Shown here: piece by piece, positions 1 through 8,121 of the stretch | Numbering within the stretch: the stretch's first letter is position 1 | Layout of the letters: every line of letters starts with the position of its first letter | Assembly (NCBI RefSeq): GCF_024808255.1 | Contig: NZ_JANTYS010000037.1 | Location: 1 to 49,483, forward strand | Length of the DNA stretch: 49,483 nt | DNA from: Mucilaginibacter dorajii | GTDB taxonomy: Bacteria > Bacteroidota > Bacteroidia > Sphingobacteriales > Sphingobacteriaceae | Reading direction: 5' to 3' | Made by a program: the position numbers and the translations under genes | The notes under the pieces: model-generated | The model's input: only the letters and a program-made list of their open reading frames with translations | Database searches by the model: none | Told to the model about the DNA's origin: nothing

Positions 1-1
1 A

Positions 2-34
2 CTCCTTGCTGAGAAATTCAACGAAAACAGATAA
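2..34 (+). CDS. 3' end of an upstream gene (partial)
   Basis: The first bases read as an open frame ending LLAEKFNENR followed by TAA. Only ten codons are inside the window, so the product cannot be named. A hairpin follows 27 bases after the stop, which fits the end of a plus-strand transcript. Other frames are closed sooner. This is an inference from position and from the terminator, not from homology. Confidence 0.4.
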   Translation, partial: LLAEKFNENR

Positions 35-61
35 ACATGGAGCCAATACGTTGCAAACATA

Positions 62-105
62 GAGGCCGCATCATTTGAATTATGATACGGCCTCCCTGGA
101 AATTT
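62..105 (+). terminator. Hairpin terminator after the partial gene
   Basis: GAGGCCG at 62-68 pairs with CGGCCTC at 88-94, and after one mismatch ATCAT pairs with ATGAT around a seven-base loop. A short T run follows at 103-107 on the plus strand. The same stem design (GAGGC, ATCAT, ATGAT, GCCTC) recurs at the right end of the window after purD, so it seems to be a terminator type common in this genome. It could also stop the minus-strand tRNA transcript. Confidence 0.55.
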
Positions 106-123
106 TTACAAAGTCCCGTTTTG

Positions 124-211
124 CGGAGAAGGAGAGATTCGAACTCTCGATACCCTTTTGAAGTATACACACTTTCCAGGCGTGCTCTTTCGACCACTCA
201 GACACTTCTCC
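124..211 (-). tRNA. tRNA-Ser (anticodon GGA)
   Basis: Read on the minus strand, the 88 bases fold as a class II tRNA. The acceptor arms GGAGAAG and CTTCTCC pair, with a G discriminator. The anticodon stem is CACGC/GTGTG with loop CTGGAAA, giving anticodon GGA (complement of 175-177), which reads UCC and UCU. A long variable arm (TATAC...GTATC) and a T arm with GTTCGAAT are present. The long variable arm and the G discriminator both fit serine. The 3' CCA is not encoded (CAA follows), so it must be added after transcription. Confidence 0.95.
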
Positions 212-261
212 GTGCAGTTAAGCGGAGGGCAAAGATAAAATAATAATGGCACGGCAGGTAA

Positions 262-294
262 TAAAAAAAGCGGGACCTTCTCACAGGGACCCGC
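262..294 (-). terminator. Minus-strand hairpin with T tract, owner unknown
   Basis: On the minus strand GCGGG and CCCGC pair around a loop and are followed by seven T (complement of 263-269). This is the form of an intrinsic terminator, but no minus-strand protein gene lies to its right. It may end a short RNA from the 300-476 stretch. The rest of that stretch shows no clear gene and no exact TANNTTTG box on the minus strand. Confidence 0.45.
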
Positions 295-476
295 TCTCAC
301 AAAAACTTTAACTCAACTTATAAATATGGCATCTGTTTATGTTGACTATAAATGTGGCCAATGGTTTAATTTAGGTAAAAAATAATCGGCAACAATGCAG
401 ATAAATAATTTTAGCTTATGTTTGCCTCATATTGCCACATGGCAGTTTTACACCATAAAAGCTTGTTTAGTTTTAA

Positions 477-1448
477 ATGCTGAGCATCAACGACATTAAG
501 AAACCTATCGCTGCCGATATTGATGCGTTTGAAGAGAAGTTTAAATCTTCTATGCAAAGCTCTGTGCCATTGCTGGATAGGATCACCCACTACATTGTTA
601 AGCGCAAAGGCAAGCAAATAAGGCCGATGTTTGTTTTTTTTGCTGCCAAAATTTGCGGTGGCATCAATGAATCAACCCACAGGGGCGCCGCATTGGTGGA
701 ACTGTTGCACACGGCATCTTTGGTACATGATGATGTAGTTGATAATTCTTACCAGCGTCGTGGCTTTTTTTCTATCAACGCTTTATGGAAAAATAAGATC
801 GCTGTTTTAGTTGGCGATTACCTGCTATCCAAAGGACTGTTACTTTCTATAGATAATAATGATTTTCAGCTGCTGCGTATTGTATCCGATGCTGTAAAGC
901 AAATGAGCGAAGGTGAGTTGATGCAGATTGAAAAGGTGCGCAAAATGGATATTGGCGAACCTGTTTATTACGAGGTGATTCGTCAGAAAACAGCTTCGCT
1001 TATTGCGTCATGCTGCGCATGTGGGGCGTCATCGGCCGGGGCAAGTGATGAAGTGGTTGAAAAAATGCGCCTTTTTGGCGAGAAGATAGGCATCGCTTTC
1101 CAGATCAAGGATGATATGTTTGATTTTGGTACCGATGATGTGGGTAAACCACTGGGTATCGACATTAAAGAAAAGAAAGTGACGCTGCCATTGATCTATT
1201 CGCTGGCTAACACTACCTCCTCCGAAAAGAAACGGATCATTAACCTGGTGAAAAACCATAATGACGACCCTGTCAAAATAGCACAAATCATAAAATTTGT
1301 GAACGAAACCGGTGGCTTGCAATATGCCGAAACACAAATGAAAAAATTCCAGGATGAGGCTTTTGCTATTCTCGATACTTTCCCCGAGAGTGAATCGCAT
1401 AAAGCGTTGGAGCAACTGGTACGCTTTACCACCGAGCGCAATAAATAA
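477..1448 (+). CDS. ispB: Polyprenyl diphosphate synthase (octaprenyl/heptaprenyl type)
   Basis: All-trans polyprenyl synthase that adds isopentenyl diphosphate units to an allylic primer and makes the side chain of menaquinone. Seen in the 323-residue protein: GKQIRP at 45-50, the first Asp-rich motif HDDVVD at 84-89 followed by RRG, and the second KDDMFDFGTDD at 211-221. Both motifs bind the Mg-diphosphate. Length is usual for the family. The ATG at 477 directly precedes the conserved N-terminal helix and no earlier in-frame ATG fits. The gene stands alone on its strand, with about 400 bases of non-coding DNA after it. Chain length cannot be read safely from sequence; ispB is used in the general sense of a long-chain synthase. 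Confidence 0.9.
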   Translation: MLSINDIKKPIAADIDAFEEKFKSSMQSSVPLLDRITHYIVKRKGKQIRPMFVFFAAKICGGINESTHRGAALVELLHTASLVHDDVVDNSYQRRGFFSINALWKNKIAVLVGDYLLSKGLLLSIDNNDFQLLRIVSDAVKQMSEGELMQIEKVRKMDIGEPVYYEVIRQKTASLIASCCACGASSAGASDEVVEKMRLFGEKIGIAFQIKDDMFDFGTDDVGKPLGIDIKEKKVTLPLIYSLANTTSSEKKRIINLVKNHNDDPVKIAQIIKFVNETGGLQYAETQMKKFQDEAFAILDTFPESESHKALEQLVRFTTERNK

Positions 1449-1854
1449 CAGGGCAAACGCATCTAAATAGTTAACGGAGAAGCTGTTTTTTAATAATAGC
1501 TAACGGAATAAACTTATGCCGACGGATTATATAAGCATCAAACGATACCTTGTGTATCACCTGGTCCTGGTTAAAAGATCCAGGTCCATCCGGCACCTGT
1601 ATAGCGCAACAACAGGCACCAATATTTGAATGCGCCTAAATTGCGCGATACATCAGTTTAGTGTTAACCATGTATAAATATAAAGTATTGATTGTTAGGT
1701 AATTAAATGTAATTTCATCTGAAATGTGTTAAGTTATGTTAACCCAATTAGATGGGTTTGCCCCTGCAATAAATAAGCTGACACGCCTATCTGTTTAATT
1801 TATTGGGCATATTGTTTGATGAGGGTTATCTTTATTAAAATCAAACTTACCATT
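1449..1854. other. Non-coding interval with serial small hairpins
   Basis: About 400 bases without a supported gene. It holds three consecutive small stems: GATAC/GTATC (1544-1558), ACCTGG/CCAGGT (1559-1585) and CCTGT/ACAGG (1596-1616), with GGCACC repeated directly at 1592 and 1615. A further hairpin, AACCCA/TGGGTT, lies at 1741-1758. No T tract follows the first three. Strand and role are unknown; a leader of the haemoglobin gene or a small RNA are both possible. Confidence 0.3.
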
Positions 1855-2343
1855 ATGACCGATATCGATAAACCCCAGGTTCCCTCGCTTTTTGAATGGG
1901 CGGGCGGCATGCCTGCCTTTGTAAATCTTTTTGATAAATTTTATGACAAGGTTTTGGCCGACGACCTGCTGGAGCCGGTATTTAAACACATGTCGGCCCA
2001 ACACAGGTTACATGTTGCTCATTTTGTAGCTGAGGTTTTGGGCGGACCGAAAGTGTACAGTGAAGAGGAGGGAAGCCACTTCATTATGATTAGCAAACAT
2101 CTGCAAAAATACCTCACCGAGGCGCACCGCAAACGCTGGATGGAGCTATTGCTGCAAACTGCCGATGAGTTGCTGCTGCCCGACGACCCTGAGTTTCGGT
2201 CGGCATTTTTGGCTTACCTGGAATGGGGTACCCGTATAGCGGTTATCAACTCAAAAATGGATGATGCTAACGAGGCCATTGACGCGCCCATGCCGCAATG
2301 GGGTTGGGGAGTGCCGGGCGGACCTTATATTGCTGATCAATAA
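1855..2343 (+). CDS. Group II truncated haemoglobin
   Basis: Small haem protein of the 2-over-2 globin family, usually linked to oxygen, nitric oxide or peroxide chemistry in the cytoplasm. The 162-residue protein opens with PSLFEWAGGMPAF, the start motif of the group II bacterial globins, and ends its globin fold with a YLEWGTRIAVINS stretch typical of this subgroup. Histidines follow in the region SAQHRLHVAHF, and the haem-proximal region GSHFIMISKHL is present. The start is chosen at the ATG at 1855; upstream TTG (1816) and ATG (1819) codons would add a lysine/isoleucine-rich tail that lacks family likeness. Monocistronic by spacing. Ligand and partner are not shown by sequence. Confidence 0.85.
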   Translation: MTDIDKPQVPSLFEWAGGMPAFVNLFDKFYDKVLADDLLEPVFKHMSAQHRLHVAHFVAEVLGGPKVYSEEEGSHFIMISKHLQKYLTEAHRKRWMELLLQTADELLLPDDPEFRSAFLAYLEWGTRIAVINSKMDDANEAIDAPMPQWGWGVPGGPYIADQ

Positions 2344-2408
2344 CGTCCTTTAAATGTCAATGTAATCATTCACGTTTCTTAACTTCCTTAAACTTGTTAA
2401 CTTCGTAA

Positions 2409-3200
2409 ATGCATTCCTTTTTCCTCAATTTCCCCAAGATCACCATCTTCGATATCCTGGATGTGGTATTGGTGGCTTTTATTATTTACCAGTTATACAA
2501 CCTCATCAGGGGTACTATAGCGGCCAATATTTTCATAGGCTTCGCGGTAATATTTGCCATGAACTTTATTGTAAACCAACTGCACATGAAGCTGCTTACT
2601 GCCATTTTGGGTAAGTTTGTTGATGTAGGGATCATAGCGGTAATTGTGGTTTTTCAGCAGGAGGTGAGGCGATTTTTATTACTGGTTGGTAAAAACGCGT
2701 CGTTGCAGCGCAATAAGGCCTGGTGGCAGTATTTTTTTGGGAAGAAAGAAGTGGAGAAAAATAACTACGCCCGTATAAAGCCTATTATTGATGCCTGCAA
2801 AAGTTTAAAGCAAACCAAAACCGGCGCGCTCATTGTGTTCGCCAAATATTATGATGAGCAGTTTTATCAAAACAGTTGTGAAGTGGTAGAAGCCAAGATC
2901 AGCAAGCGGTTACTGGAAAGTATTTTTCAAAAAACGAGTCCGCTGCATGACGGAGCGGTGGTGATAGCCGAGAATAAGATCAAATCTGCAAGCTGTATTT
3001 TGCCGCTTACCGAAAAAACAGACCTGCCGGCACAGTTTGGTTTGCGCCACCGTGCGGGTATTGGTGTTACCGAGGCCAACGAGGCCACGGCCATCATTAT
3101 ATCCGAAGAAACCGGTGAACTATCTTACGCCAAGCAAGGCCGTGTAAAAATGAATATCAGCTTTGCCGAACTGGAAAAGTTACTGAATAAAGATTTTTAA
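2409..3200 (+). CDS. dacA: Diadenylate cyclase (CdaA/DacA type), membrane bound
   Basis: Condenses two ATP into cyclic di-AMP, a second messenger for osmotic and wall homeostasis. The 263-residue protein has three predicted membrane helices (about 12-32, 38-57, 63-82), then a DAC domain with the two hallmark motifs: DGA at 181-183 (context LHDGAVVI) and RHR at 213-215 (context GLRHRAGIGVTE). This layout is the CdaA class. In many Bacteroidota the gene follows folP; here it follows a globin gene, 65 bases away. The ATG at 2409 gives the usual N-terminus. The hydroxylase gene starts 39 bases downstream, so the two may share a transcript. Confidence 0.92.
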   Translation: MHSFFLNFPKITIFDILDVVLVAFIIYQLYNLIRGTIAANIFIGFAVIFAMNFIVNQLHMKLLTAILGKFVDVGIIAVIVVFQQEVRRFLLLVGKNASLQRNKAWWQYFFGKKEVEKNNYARIKPIIDACKSLKQTKTGALIVFAKYYDEQFYQNSCEVVEAKISKRLLESIFQKTSPLHDGAVVIAENKIKSASCILPLTEKTDLPAQFGLRHRAGIGVTEANEATAIIISEETGELSYAKQGRVKMNISFAELEKLLNKDF

Positions 3201-3239
3201 TATATGATCATCTGCGCCCTAAGCGTTTAACAGCAAAGC

Positions 3240-4076
3240 ATGTTTAAAGGATTCCATATAGATCAGTTATTTACCATATCGAATTTACTACTTCGGTTGG
3301 CTGTGCGGTACCTGTTGTTTGCGGGTTCGTTTTACCTGGTATTTTATGTGTGGAAGAATAAAACCATCTGGCGTGCTAAAATTCAGCAGCGTTACCCCGA
3401 AAATAAACATGTGATCCGCGAGATTGTAAACTCGTTTGTAACCATCATTATTTTCGGCCTGGTGATTATGGGGGTTATTTTTGCAAGCAAGGCAGGCCTC
3501 ACCCGCATTTATCCAAACATCAGAGATCGTGGCTATGGCTATTATATCCTGAGCATTATGCTGATGATATTAATGCATGATACCTATTTTTATTGGACGC
3601 ATAGGGTCATGCACTGGAAACCCTTGTTTAAACTTGTGCATAAAACACATCACCTGTCAACCAATCCAACACCATTTGCTGCTTATGCATTTCATCCATT
3701 AGAAGCTGTTATTGAAGTTGGGATAGTGCCGCTCATCGCTTTTACTATACCCTATCATGGCACGGCCTTAACCATATTTTCATTGTATTCTTTATTGCTT
3801 AATGTAACCGGGCATTTGGGCTTCGAACTTTTTCCGAAAGGTTTTGCCAGTCACAGGCTTTTTAAGTGGCACAATACTTCAACGCATCATAACATGCACC
3901 ACCGCCTGGTAAAATGCAATTACGGTTTGTACTTTAATATCTGGGACAGGTTGATGAACACCAATCATCCCGATTATGAAAAAAGCTTTGACACGGTGGT
4001 TGAAAAGCGGGAAGAAAAATCGACCACGGTCATAAATGAAGCTAATGTAGCGGCACCAATTAAGGGACAATTTTAA
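3240..4076 (+). CDS. Membrane fatty acid hydroxylase / sterol desaturase family enzyme
   Basis: Di-iron membrane oxygenase of the FA_hydroxylase family (PF04116 type), which hydroxylates or desaturates a lipid. The 278-residue protein shows the histidine clusters that hold the two irons: HDTYFYWTHR at 113-122, HKTHH at 134-138, a lone H in AFHPLEA near 152, and HNTSTHHNMHH at 211-221. Hydrophobic helices lie at about 20-40, 65-85, 100-115 and 160-190. The tail after residue 240 is polar and variable. It lies 39 bases after the cyclase gene, and its end overlaps the convergent gene by 17 bases. Possible substrates include hydroxy fatty acids, ornithine lipids, sphingolipids and carotenoids; sequence alone does not decide. 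Confidence 0.85.
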   Translation: MFKGFHIDQLFTISNLLLRLAVRYLLFAGSFYLVFYVWKNKTIWRAKIQQRYPENKHVIREIVNSFVTIIIFGLVIMGVIFASKAGLTRIYPNIRDRGYGYYILSIMLMILMHDTYFYWTHRVMHWKPLFKLVHKTHHLSTNPTPFAAYAFHPLEAVIEVGIVPLIAFTIPYHGTALTIFSLYSLLLNVTGHLGFELFPKGFASHRLFKWHNTSTHHNMHHRLVKCNYGLYFNIWDRLMNTNHPDYEKSFDTVVEKREEKSTTVINEANVAAPIKGQF

Positions 4077-4428
4077 CCGTGCTATCCCGCTTAGCTGTTC
4101 CCAATCTTTTAATCAGCATATCATAATGCATGCCCGGCTCATCGGTTTTTACTATCGGCATTCGGTCATCGCTGCTTACTTTTACTATCGGCATATTATA
4201 GGCCATAGGAATCGCGACAATTTCGGGATTGCTTTTAAAGTTATTATTAGGCGTTGGCTGAATCAGAATTGGTTTTAACGAATCTAATTTAAGCAGTCCT
4301 CCGTTGGCTTTTGGTTTCATGTATGGGCTCCAATAACTTTTATTACCCCAAACCGATTGCTGCAATGTTTGTGCTTTTAGCTGGCCGGCGCAAGCTGCCA
4401 ATAACGTAATTATGAGTACTTTTTTCAT
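4060..4428 (-). CDS. Small secreted or periplasmic protein, unknown function
   Basis: A 122-residue protein with a clear Sec signal peptide (MKKVLIITLLAACAGQLKAQ, cut after Ala-Gln or nearby). The mature part is polar and proline-rich, with two close copies of a (M)PIVK motif (MPIVKVSSDDR and MPIVKTDEP). No enzyme motif is seen. It is convergent with the hydroxylase gene and overlaps its last 17 bases, while its own start faces frr across a 194-base divergent gap. I do not recognise the family. The signal peptide and the codon pattern support a real gene. Confidence 0.65.
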   Translation of the reverse strand: MKKVLIITLLAACAGQLKAQTLQQSVWGNKSYWSPYMKPKANGGLLKLDSLKPILIQPTPNNNFKSNPEIVAIPMAYNMPIVKVSSDDRMPIVKTDEPGMHYDMLIKRLGTAKRDSTVKIVP

Positions 4429-4598
4429 TTTGTAACAGGTTTATACTAAGATAAATACAATTCATTATTAAAAATGTTAAAAAAAGTTATTTAACATTTG
4501 TCACAAAAAACATACCTAAAGTTTTTGCGTTAATTGGCAAACCTTTGCGGGGCCCGGCGATTAACAACATCGGCCTGCGATAAAATGGCAGATTTTAT

Positions 4599-4606
4599 TA
4601 TTTTTG
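4599..4606 (+). promoter_or_regulatory. frr promoter -7 box
   Basis: TATTTTTG matches the Bacteroidota -7 consensus TANNTTTG and lies 16 bases before the frr ATG. No convincing -33 TTG at ideal distance was found. Confidence 0.5.
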
Positions 4607-4622
4607 TGAAAAATTTAAACCG

Positions 4623-5186
4623 ATGAGCGAACTCATTAAAAAACAAGTGACTGATGCAAAGGCATCCATGGATAGGGCCATTGAGCATGCCGACAACGAA
4701 TTAAATAAAATACGTGCCGGTAAAGCAAGCCCAGCTATGCTGGATGATGTTAAGGTTGATTACTACGGTACGCCAACAGCTTTAAGCCAGGTAGGTAGCA
4801 TAAATACACCGGATGCACGTACAATTGTAATACAGCCATGGGAAAAATCATTGCTTACTGCAATTGAAAAAGCCATTAAAGAAGCAAACCTGGGTGTTAA
4901 CCCTCAAAATGATGGTATCATCATTCGTATAAACGTACCGCCATTAACCGAAGAACGTCGTCGCGATTTGGTTAAAAAGGCAAAAGGCGAAGCCGAAACC
5001 GGTAAGGTTGCTATCCGTAACATCCGTAAGGATGCTAACGAAAAGATCAAAAAATTAAAATCGGAAGGTGTATCTGAAGATGAGATCAAAGTAGGCGAGG
5101 CTGAAGTTCAAAAACTTACTGATGCTTATATCATCAAAATCGATCAGCTTTCTGACGCAAAAGAAAAAGATATCATGACGGTTTAA
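4623..5186 (+). CDS. frr: Ribosome recycling factor
   Basis: Splits the post-termination ribosome together with EF-G. The 187-residue protein is full length and shows the family signatures: LNKIRAGKASP near residues 27-37, VNPQNDGIIIRINVPPLTEERR at about 97-118, and a C-terminal coiled-coil arm rich in Lys and Glu that ends in DAKEKDIMTV. In many bacteria it follows pyrH; here it stands alone behind its own promoter-like box, and a strong terminator lies 20 bases after the stop. No unusual residue is seen. Confidence 0.97.
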   Translation: MSELIKKQVTDAKASMDRAIEHADNELNKIRAGKASPAMLDDVKVDYYGTPTALSQVGSINTPDARTIVIQPWEKSLLTAIEKAIKEANLGVNPQNDGIIIRINVPPLTEERRRDLVKKAKGEAETGKVAIRNIRKDANEKIKKLKSEGVSEDEIKVGEAEVQKLTDAYIIKIDQLSDAKEKDIMTV

Positions 5187-5206
5187 TATTAACCTTATGT
5201 CAAATT

Positions 5207-5242
5207 AAAAGGGAATGAGCTACTTAGCCATTCCCTTTTTTT
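5207..5242 (+). terminator. Terminator after frr
   Basis: GGGAATG (5211-5217) pairs with CATTCCC (5229-5235), extended by A/T pairs, and is followed by seven T. An ATG inside the 5' arm at 5215 is in frame with the next gene but is judged not to be its start. Confidence 0.85.
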
Positions 5243-5249
5243 ATTTTTG
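5242..5249 (+). promoter_or_regulatory. -7 box of the ABC exporter gene
   Basis: TATTTTTG matches TANNTTTG and ends 10 bases before the ATG at 5260. It overlaps the T tract of the frr terminator, so termination and new initiation are packed together. Confidence 0.45.
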
Positions 5250-5259
5250 TTATCGAAAC

Positions 5260-7017
5260 ATGAATATATTACTTTCTTACTTGCAAAAACACCGCTGGAT
5301 AGTGGTGATGGCGCTATTTCTGGCGGCTATGAATATAGGCTTCTCCTTACTTGACCCCTGGATAACAGGGCATATTGTGGATCAGGTTATCGAAAAACGC
5401 ACCAGTTTAGATTATCATCATTATTTAAACCAGGTATTGGTACTGGTTGGCGCTGCAATTGGTGTGGCCATGGTATCGCGTATCGCTAAAAACTTCCAGG
5501 ATTATTTTACCAATATTATTACTCAAAAGGTTGGTGCCGAAATGTATGCCGATGGGTTAAAACATTCACTGGAATTGCCATACCAGGTTTTTGAAGACCA
5601 GCGCAGCGGCGAAACTTTGGGCATTTTGCAAAAGGTTCGTTTGGATTGCGAAAAGTTTATCACCTCCTTCATCAGCATATTATTTGTATCCCTCATTGGG
5701 ATGTTGTTTGTGATTGTTTATTCGGTGCGTGTTAACTACCAGGTAACGCTGGTATATTTTGCTGCTATACCTATCATCACCTTTGTGAGCATGGCCATGA
5801 GCCGCAAAATAAAAACCATTCAAAAACGCATCGTTTCTGAAACCACAGCGCTTGCCGGCTCAACAACAGAATCATTAAGAAACATTGAATTGGTGAAAAG
5901 CCTTGGCCTGGCCAAGCAGGAAATAGAGCGCCTTAACAATACCACCTACAAGATCCTCGACCTGGAGCTTAAAAAAGTAAAATATGTACGCAGCATGAGC
6001 TTTGTACAGGGTACTACGGTAAACTTTGTACGTAGCGTAATGGTGGTTGTATTGCTGCTGCTTATTTTTAAGGGTACTTTAACGCCAGGGCAATACTTCA
6101 GCTTTTTGTTTTACTCGTTCTTCCTGTTCAACCCATTACAGGAGTTAGGTAACGTGATCTTATCATGGCGCGAAGCAGAAGTTTCCTTAGGTAATTTTAA
6201 AGGCATCCTGAGCACCCCTATTGATAAAAAGCCGGAGAAGCCGGTGATGGTTGATAAGGTAAATACGTTAACCTTTAGCGATGTTACCTTCAAGCATTTA
6301 ACCGCCAACCGCAACGCGCTTAATCATATCAATTTTGAAACCAATAGCGGTGAAACTATCGCTTTTGTTGGTCCGTCTGGCTCTGGTAAAACTACGTTGG
6401 TAAAGCTGTTGGTAGGTTTGTATCAACCATTGGAAGGTGACGTTTTGTACAACAATATTTTAAGTAAAGAGATAGATCTTGATCAGCTGCGTGAAAAGAT
6501 TGGTTTTGTAACACAGGATACGCAACTGTTCTCGGGTACCATCCGCGAAAACCTGTTATTTGTGCGCCCCGGCGCTACTGATGAGGAATGCATGGATGTG
6601 TTGCAGCGTGCAGCCTGCCAAACCTTGCTGGCAAGGGCAGATAAAGGCCTCAGCACGGTTATCGGCGAAGGTGGAGTAAAAGTGTCCGGCGGCGAAAAAC
6701 AACGCCTGAGCATAGCCCGCGCGCTGTTACGCAAGCCCGATATCCTGGTATTTGATGAGGCTACCTCATCTTTAGATTCCATTACCGAAGAAGAGATCAC
6801 CGAAACCATCCGCAACGTATCTGAGTTTGAAAATCACATCACCATATTGATTGCCCACCGCTTATCAACCATTATGCACGCCGATTGCATTTACGTGCTT
6901 GAAAAAGGCCGTATCATTGAATCTGGCAAACACCCCGATCTGATAGCCCAAAAAGGCCTTTACTACGCCATGTGGCGCCAGCAAATAGGGGAGAAGCTTA
7001 CTGTTGAGGTAGAGTAA
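5260..7017 (+). CDS. ABC exporter half-transporter (fused membrane and ATPase domains)
   Basis: Type IV (MsbA/LmrA-like) exporter of 585 residues that should work as a dimer in the inner membrane. Six hydrophobic helices fill the first 300 residues. The ATPase domain has Walker A GPSGSGKTT at about 371-379, the Q-loop VTQDTQLF, the signature VSGGEKQRLS, Walker B ILVFDEATSSLD and the H-loop IAHRLST. All catalytic residues are present. The start is taken at 5260; the ATG at 5215 lies in the stem of the frr terminator and would add a tail unlike the family. The neighbours do not name the cargo; multidrug or lipid export are both possible. Confidence 0.88.
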   Translation: MNILLSYLQKHRWIVVMALFLAAMNIGFSLLDPWITGHIVDQVIEKRTSLDYHHYLNQVLVLVGAAIGVAMVSRIAKNFQDYFTNIITQKVGAEMYADGLKHSLELPYQVFEDQRSGETLGILQKVRLDCEKFITSFISILFVSLIGMLFVIVYSVRVNYQVTLVYFAAIPIITFVSMAMSRKIKTIQKRIVSETTALAGSTTESLRNIELVKSLGLAKQEIERLNNTTYKILDLELKKVKYVRSMSFVQGTTVNFVRSVMVVVLLLLIFKGTLTPGQYFSFLFYSFFLFNPLQELGNVILSWREAEVSLGNFKGILSTPIDKKPEKPVMVDKVNTLTFSDVTFKHLTANRNALNHINFETNSGETIAFVGPSGSGKTTLVKLLVGLYQPLEGDVLYNNILSKEIDLDQLREKIGFVTQDTQLFSGTIRENLLFVRPGATDEECMDVLQRAACQTLLARADKGLSTVIGEGGVKVSGGEKQRLSIARALLRKPDILVFDEATSSLDSITEEEITETIRNVSEFENHITILIAHRLSTIMHADCIYVLEKGRIIESGKHPDLIAQKGLYYAMWRQQIGEKLTVEVE

Positions 7018-7110
7018 ACAGTCGATTTTAAATGTGGAGATGTTTTGCGTCGTTTCTCCCTTCGGAGTCAACGAATTGTACTACTACCCATGACAAGTTG
7101 TAGATGCCAA

Positions 7111-7143
7111 ACTTACGAAGTTTTCAAAACTTCGTAAGTTTTT
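7111..7143. terminator. Palindromic terminator-like repeat (TTACGAAG type), copy 1
   Basis: ACTTACGAAGTTTT (7111-7124) and its reverse complement (7126-7139) surround one base; T residues follow on the plus strand. The preceding GACAAGTTGTAGATGCCA (7092-7109) is also found next to the same palindrome at 11440, so this is an interspersed repeat that may serve as terminator for the exporter gene. A second short stem (CCCCCTTCAGGGGG) lies at 7159-7172. Confidence 0.6.
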
Positions 7144-7185
7144 CGCGGTTTGTCATTCCCCCTTCAGGGGGTTAGGGGGCTTCGC

Positions 7186-7911
7186 CTAAACGTTTTTATC
7201 TTCTATAATTTTAAAAAACTCATCGCGGTAAGTATCGCCTACGGGGATAATTTTATCACCTATTTGAATGCGGCTGCGTTCGATGCTGTCAATTTTGTTG
7301 AGTGCTACAATGTATGATTTATGTACCCGTACAAAGTGCTTTTCGGGCAGGGCATCTTCCATCTTTTTCATGCCTTGCAGCGTAATGATGCGTTCGGCAG
7401 AGGTAAAAATGGATATGTAATCTTTTAGGCCTTCAATAAACAAGATATCGTGCAGGTAAACCTTCTGGATCTTGTGCTCGGTTTTAACAAAGATAAAATC
7501 GGTCGAGAAATCATCCTGCTGTGCTGGCTCTGCCTGTACCACCGTTTTGGCAACCGGCTGAATGATGCCCTGCGCCTTTTGTACCGATTTAAAGAACCTG
7601 TCGAAAGCGATAGGCTTAAGGAGGTAATCAACTACATCCAGTTCATAACCTTCCAGGGCGTACTGCGGGTAAGCTGTGGTTAATATCACTTTGGCTTTGC
7701 CGCCGGCGATCTTTAAAAACTGGATACCGGTAAGCTCGGGCATTTGCACATCTAAAAATACCAGGTCAACATTGCCCGCCTGTACCAGGGTAAGTGCCTC
7801 AATAGGATTGGTTGTGGCTTTCACCAATTGCAAAAAGGGCATTTTGGAAATGTAATCTTCCAATATATGCAGCGCTAAAGGCTCATCATCAACTACCAGG
7901 CATTTGATCAT
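7186..7911 (-). CDS. LytTR-family response regulator
   Basis: Cytoplasmic two-component regulator of 241 residues. The receiver domain shows D8, D9, phospho-acceptor D54 (context FLDVQMPE) and K99 in YLLKPI. The C-terminal LytTR DNA-binding domain starts near residue 140, with HDILFIEGLKDYISIFT and a HVRVHKSYIVALNKIDSIERSRI-like core (split here by text). It belongs with the LytS-type kinase 210 bases upstream; that gap holds an inverted-repeat element. LytTR proteins bind paired repeats, and candidates exist at 9271-9303. It may control the divergent transporter genes. Confidence 0.92.
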   Translation of the reverse strand: MIKCLVVDDEPLALHILEDYISKMPFLQLVKATTNPIEALTLVQAGNVDLVFLDVQMPELTGIQFLKIAGGKAKVILTTAYPQYALEGYELDVVDYLLKPIAFDRFFKSVQKAQGIIQPVAKTVVQAEPAQQDDFSTDFIFVKTEHKIQKVYLHDILFIEGLKDYISIFTSAERIITLQGMKKMEDALPEKHFVRVHKSYIVALNKIDSIERSRIQIGDKIIPVGDTYRDEFFKIIEDKNV

Positions 7912-7925
7912 GTTGTAAAATTAAA

Positions 7926-8116
7926 CACTAATTGCACGAATTTTTTCTAAATACACGAATTTTTAAAAAATCAATAATTCACCAGATTAAAGCGATTGTC
8001 AGAATTAGAAGATATTTGTCTCTCGACCAAGTGTTTCTTTATTCGTATCCGCCCTGATTTGTGAAATTCGATAAAATTGGTGAAAGTTCGTGTTTGCAAA
8101 ATTCGTGATGATTAGT
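7926..8116. repeat. Inverted-repeat element between kinase and regulator genes
   Basis: CACTAATTGCACGAATTT (7926-7943) is matched in reverse complement by AAATTCGTGATGATTAGTG (8098-8116), with a two-base difference in the middle of the arm. The arms enclose about 150 AT-rich bases without a gene. The layout resembles a degenerate MITE. It separates two genes that in this family usually touch or overlap. Confidence 0.5.
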
Positions 8117-8121
8117 GTGTA

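Noticed and set aside
106..300. Minus-strand 64-codon open frame
   Set aside because: It runs through tRNA-Ser and the minus-strand terminator; it is a chance frame.
1029..1415. 128-codon minus-strand frame inside ispB
   Set aside because: Fully antisense to a well-supported gene and without any motif.
5215..5259. Upstream extension of the ABC exporter
   Set aside because: The ATG lies in the stem of the frr terminator and the added residues do not fit the family.
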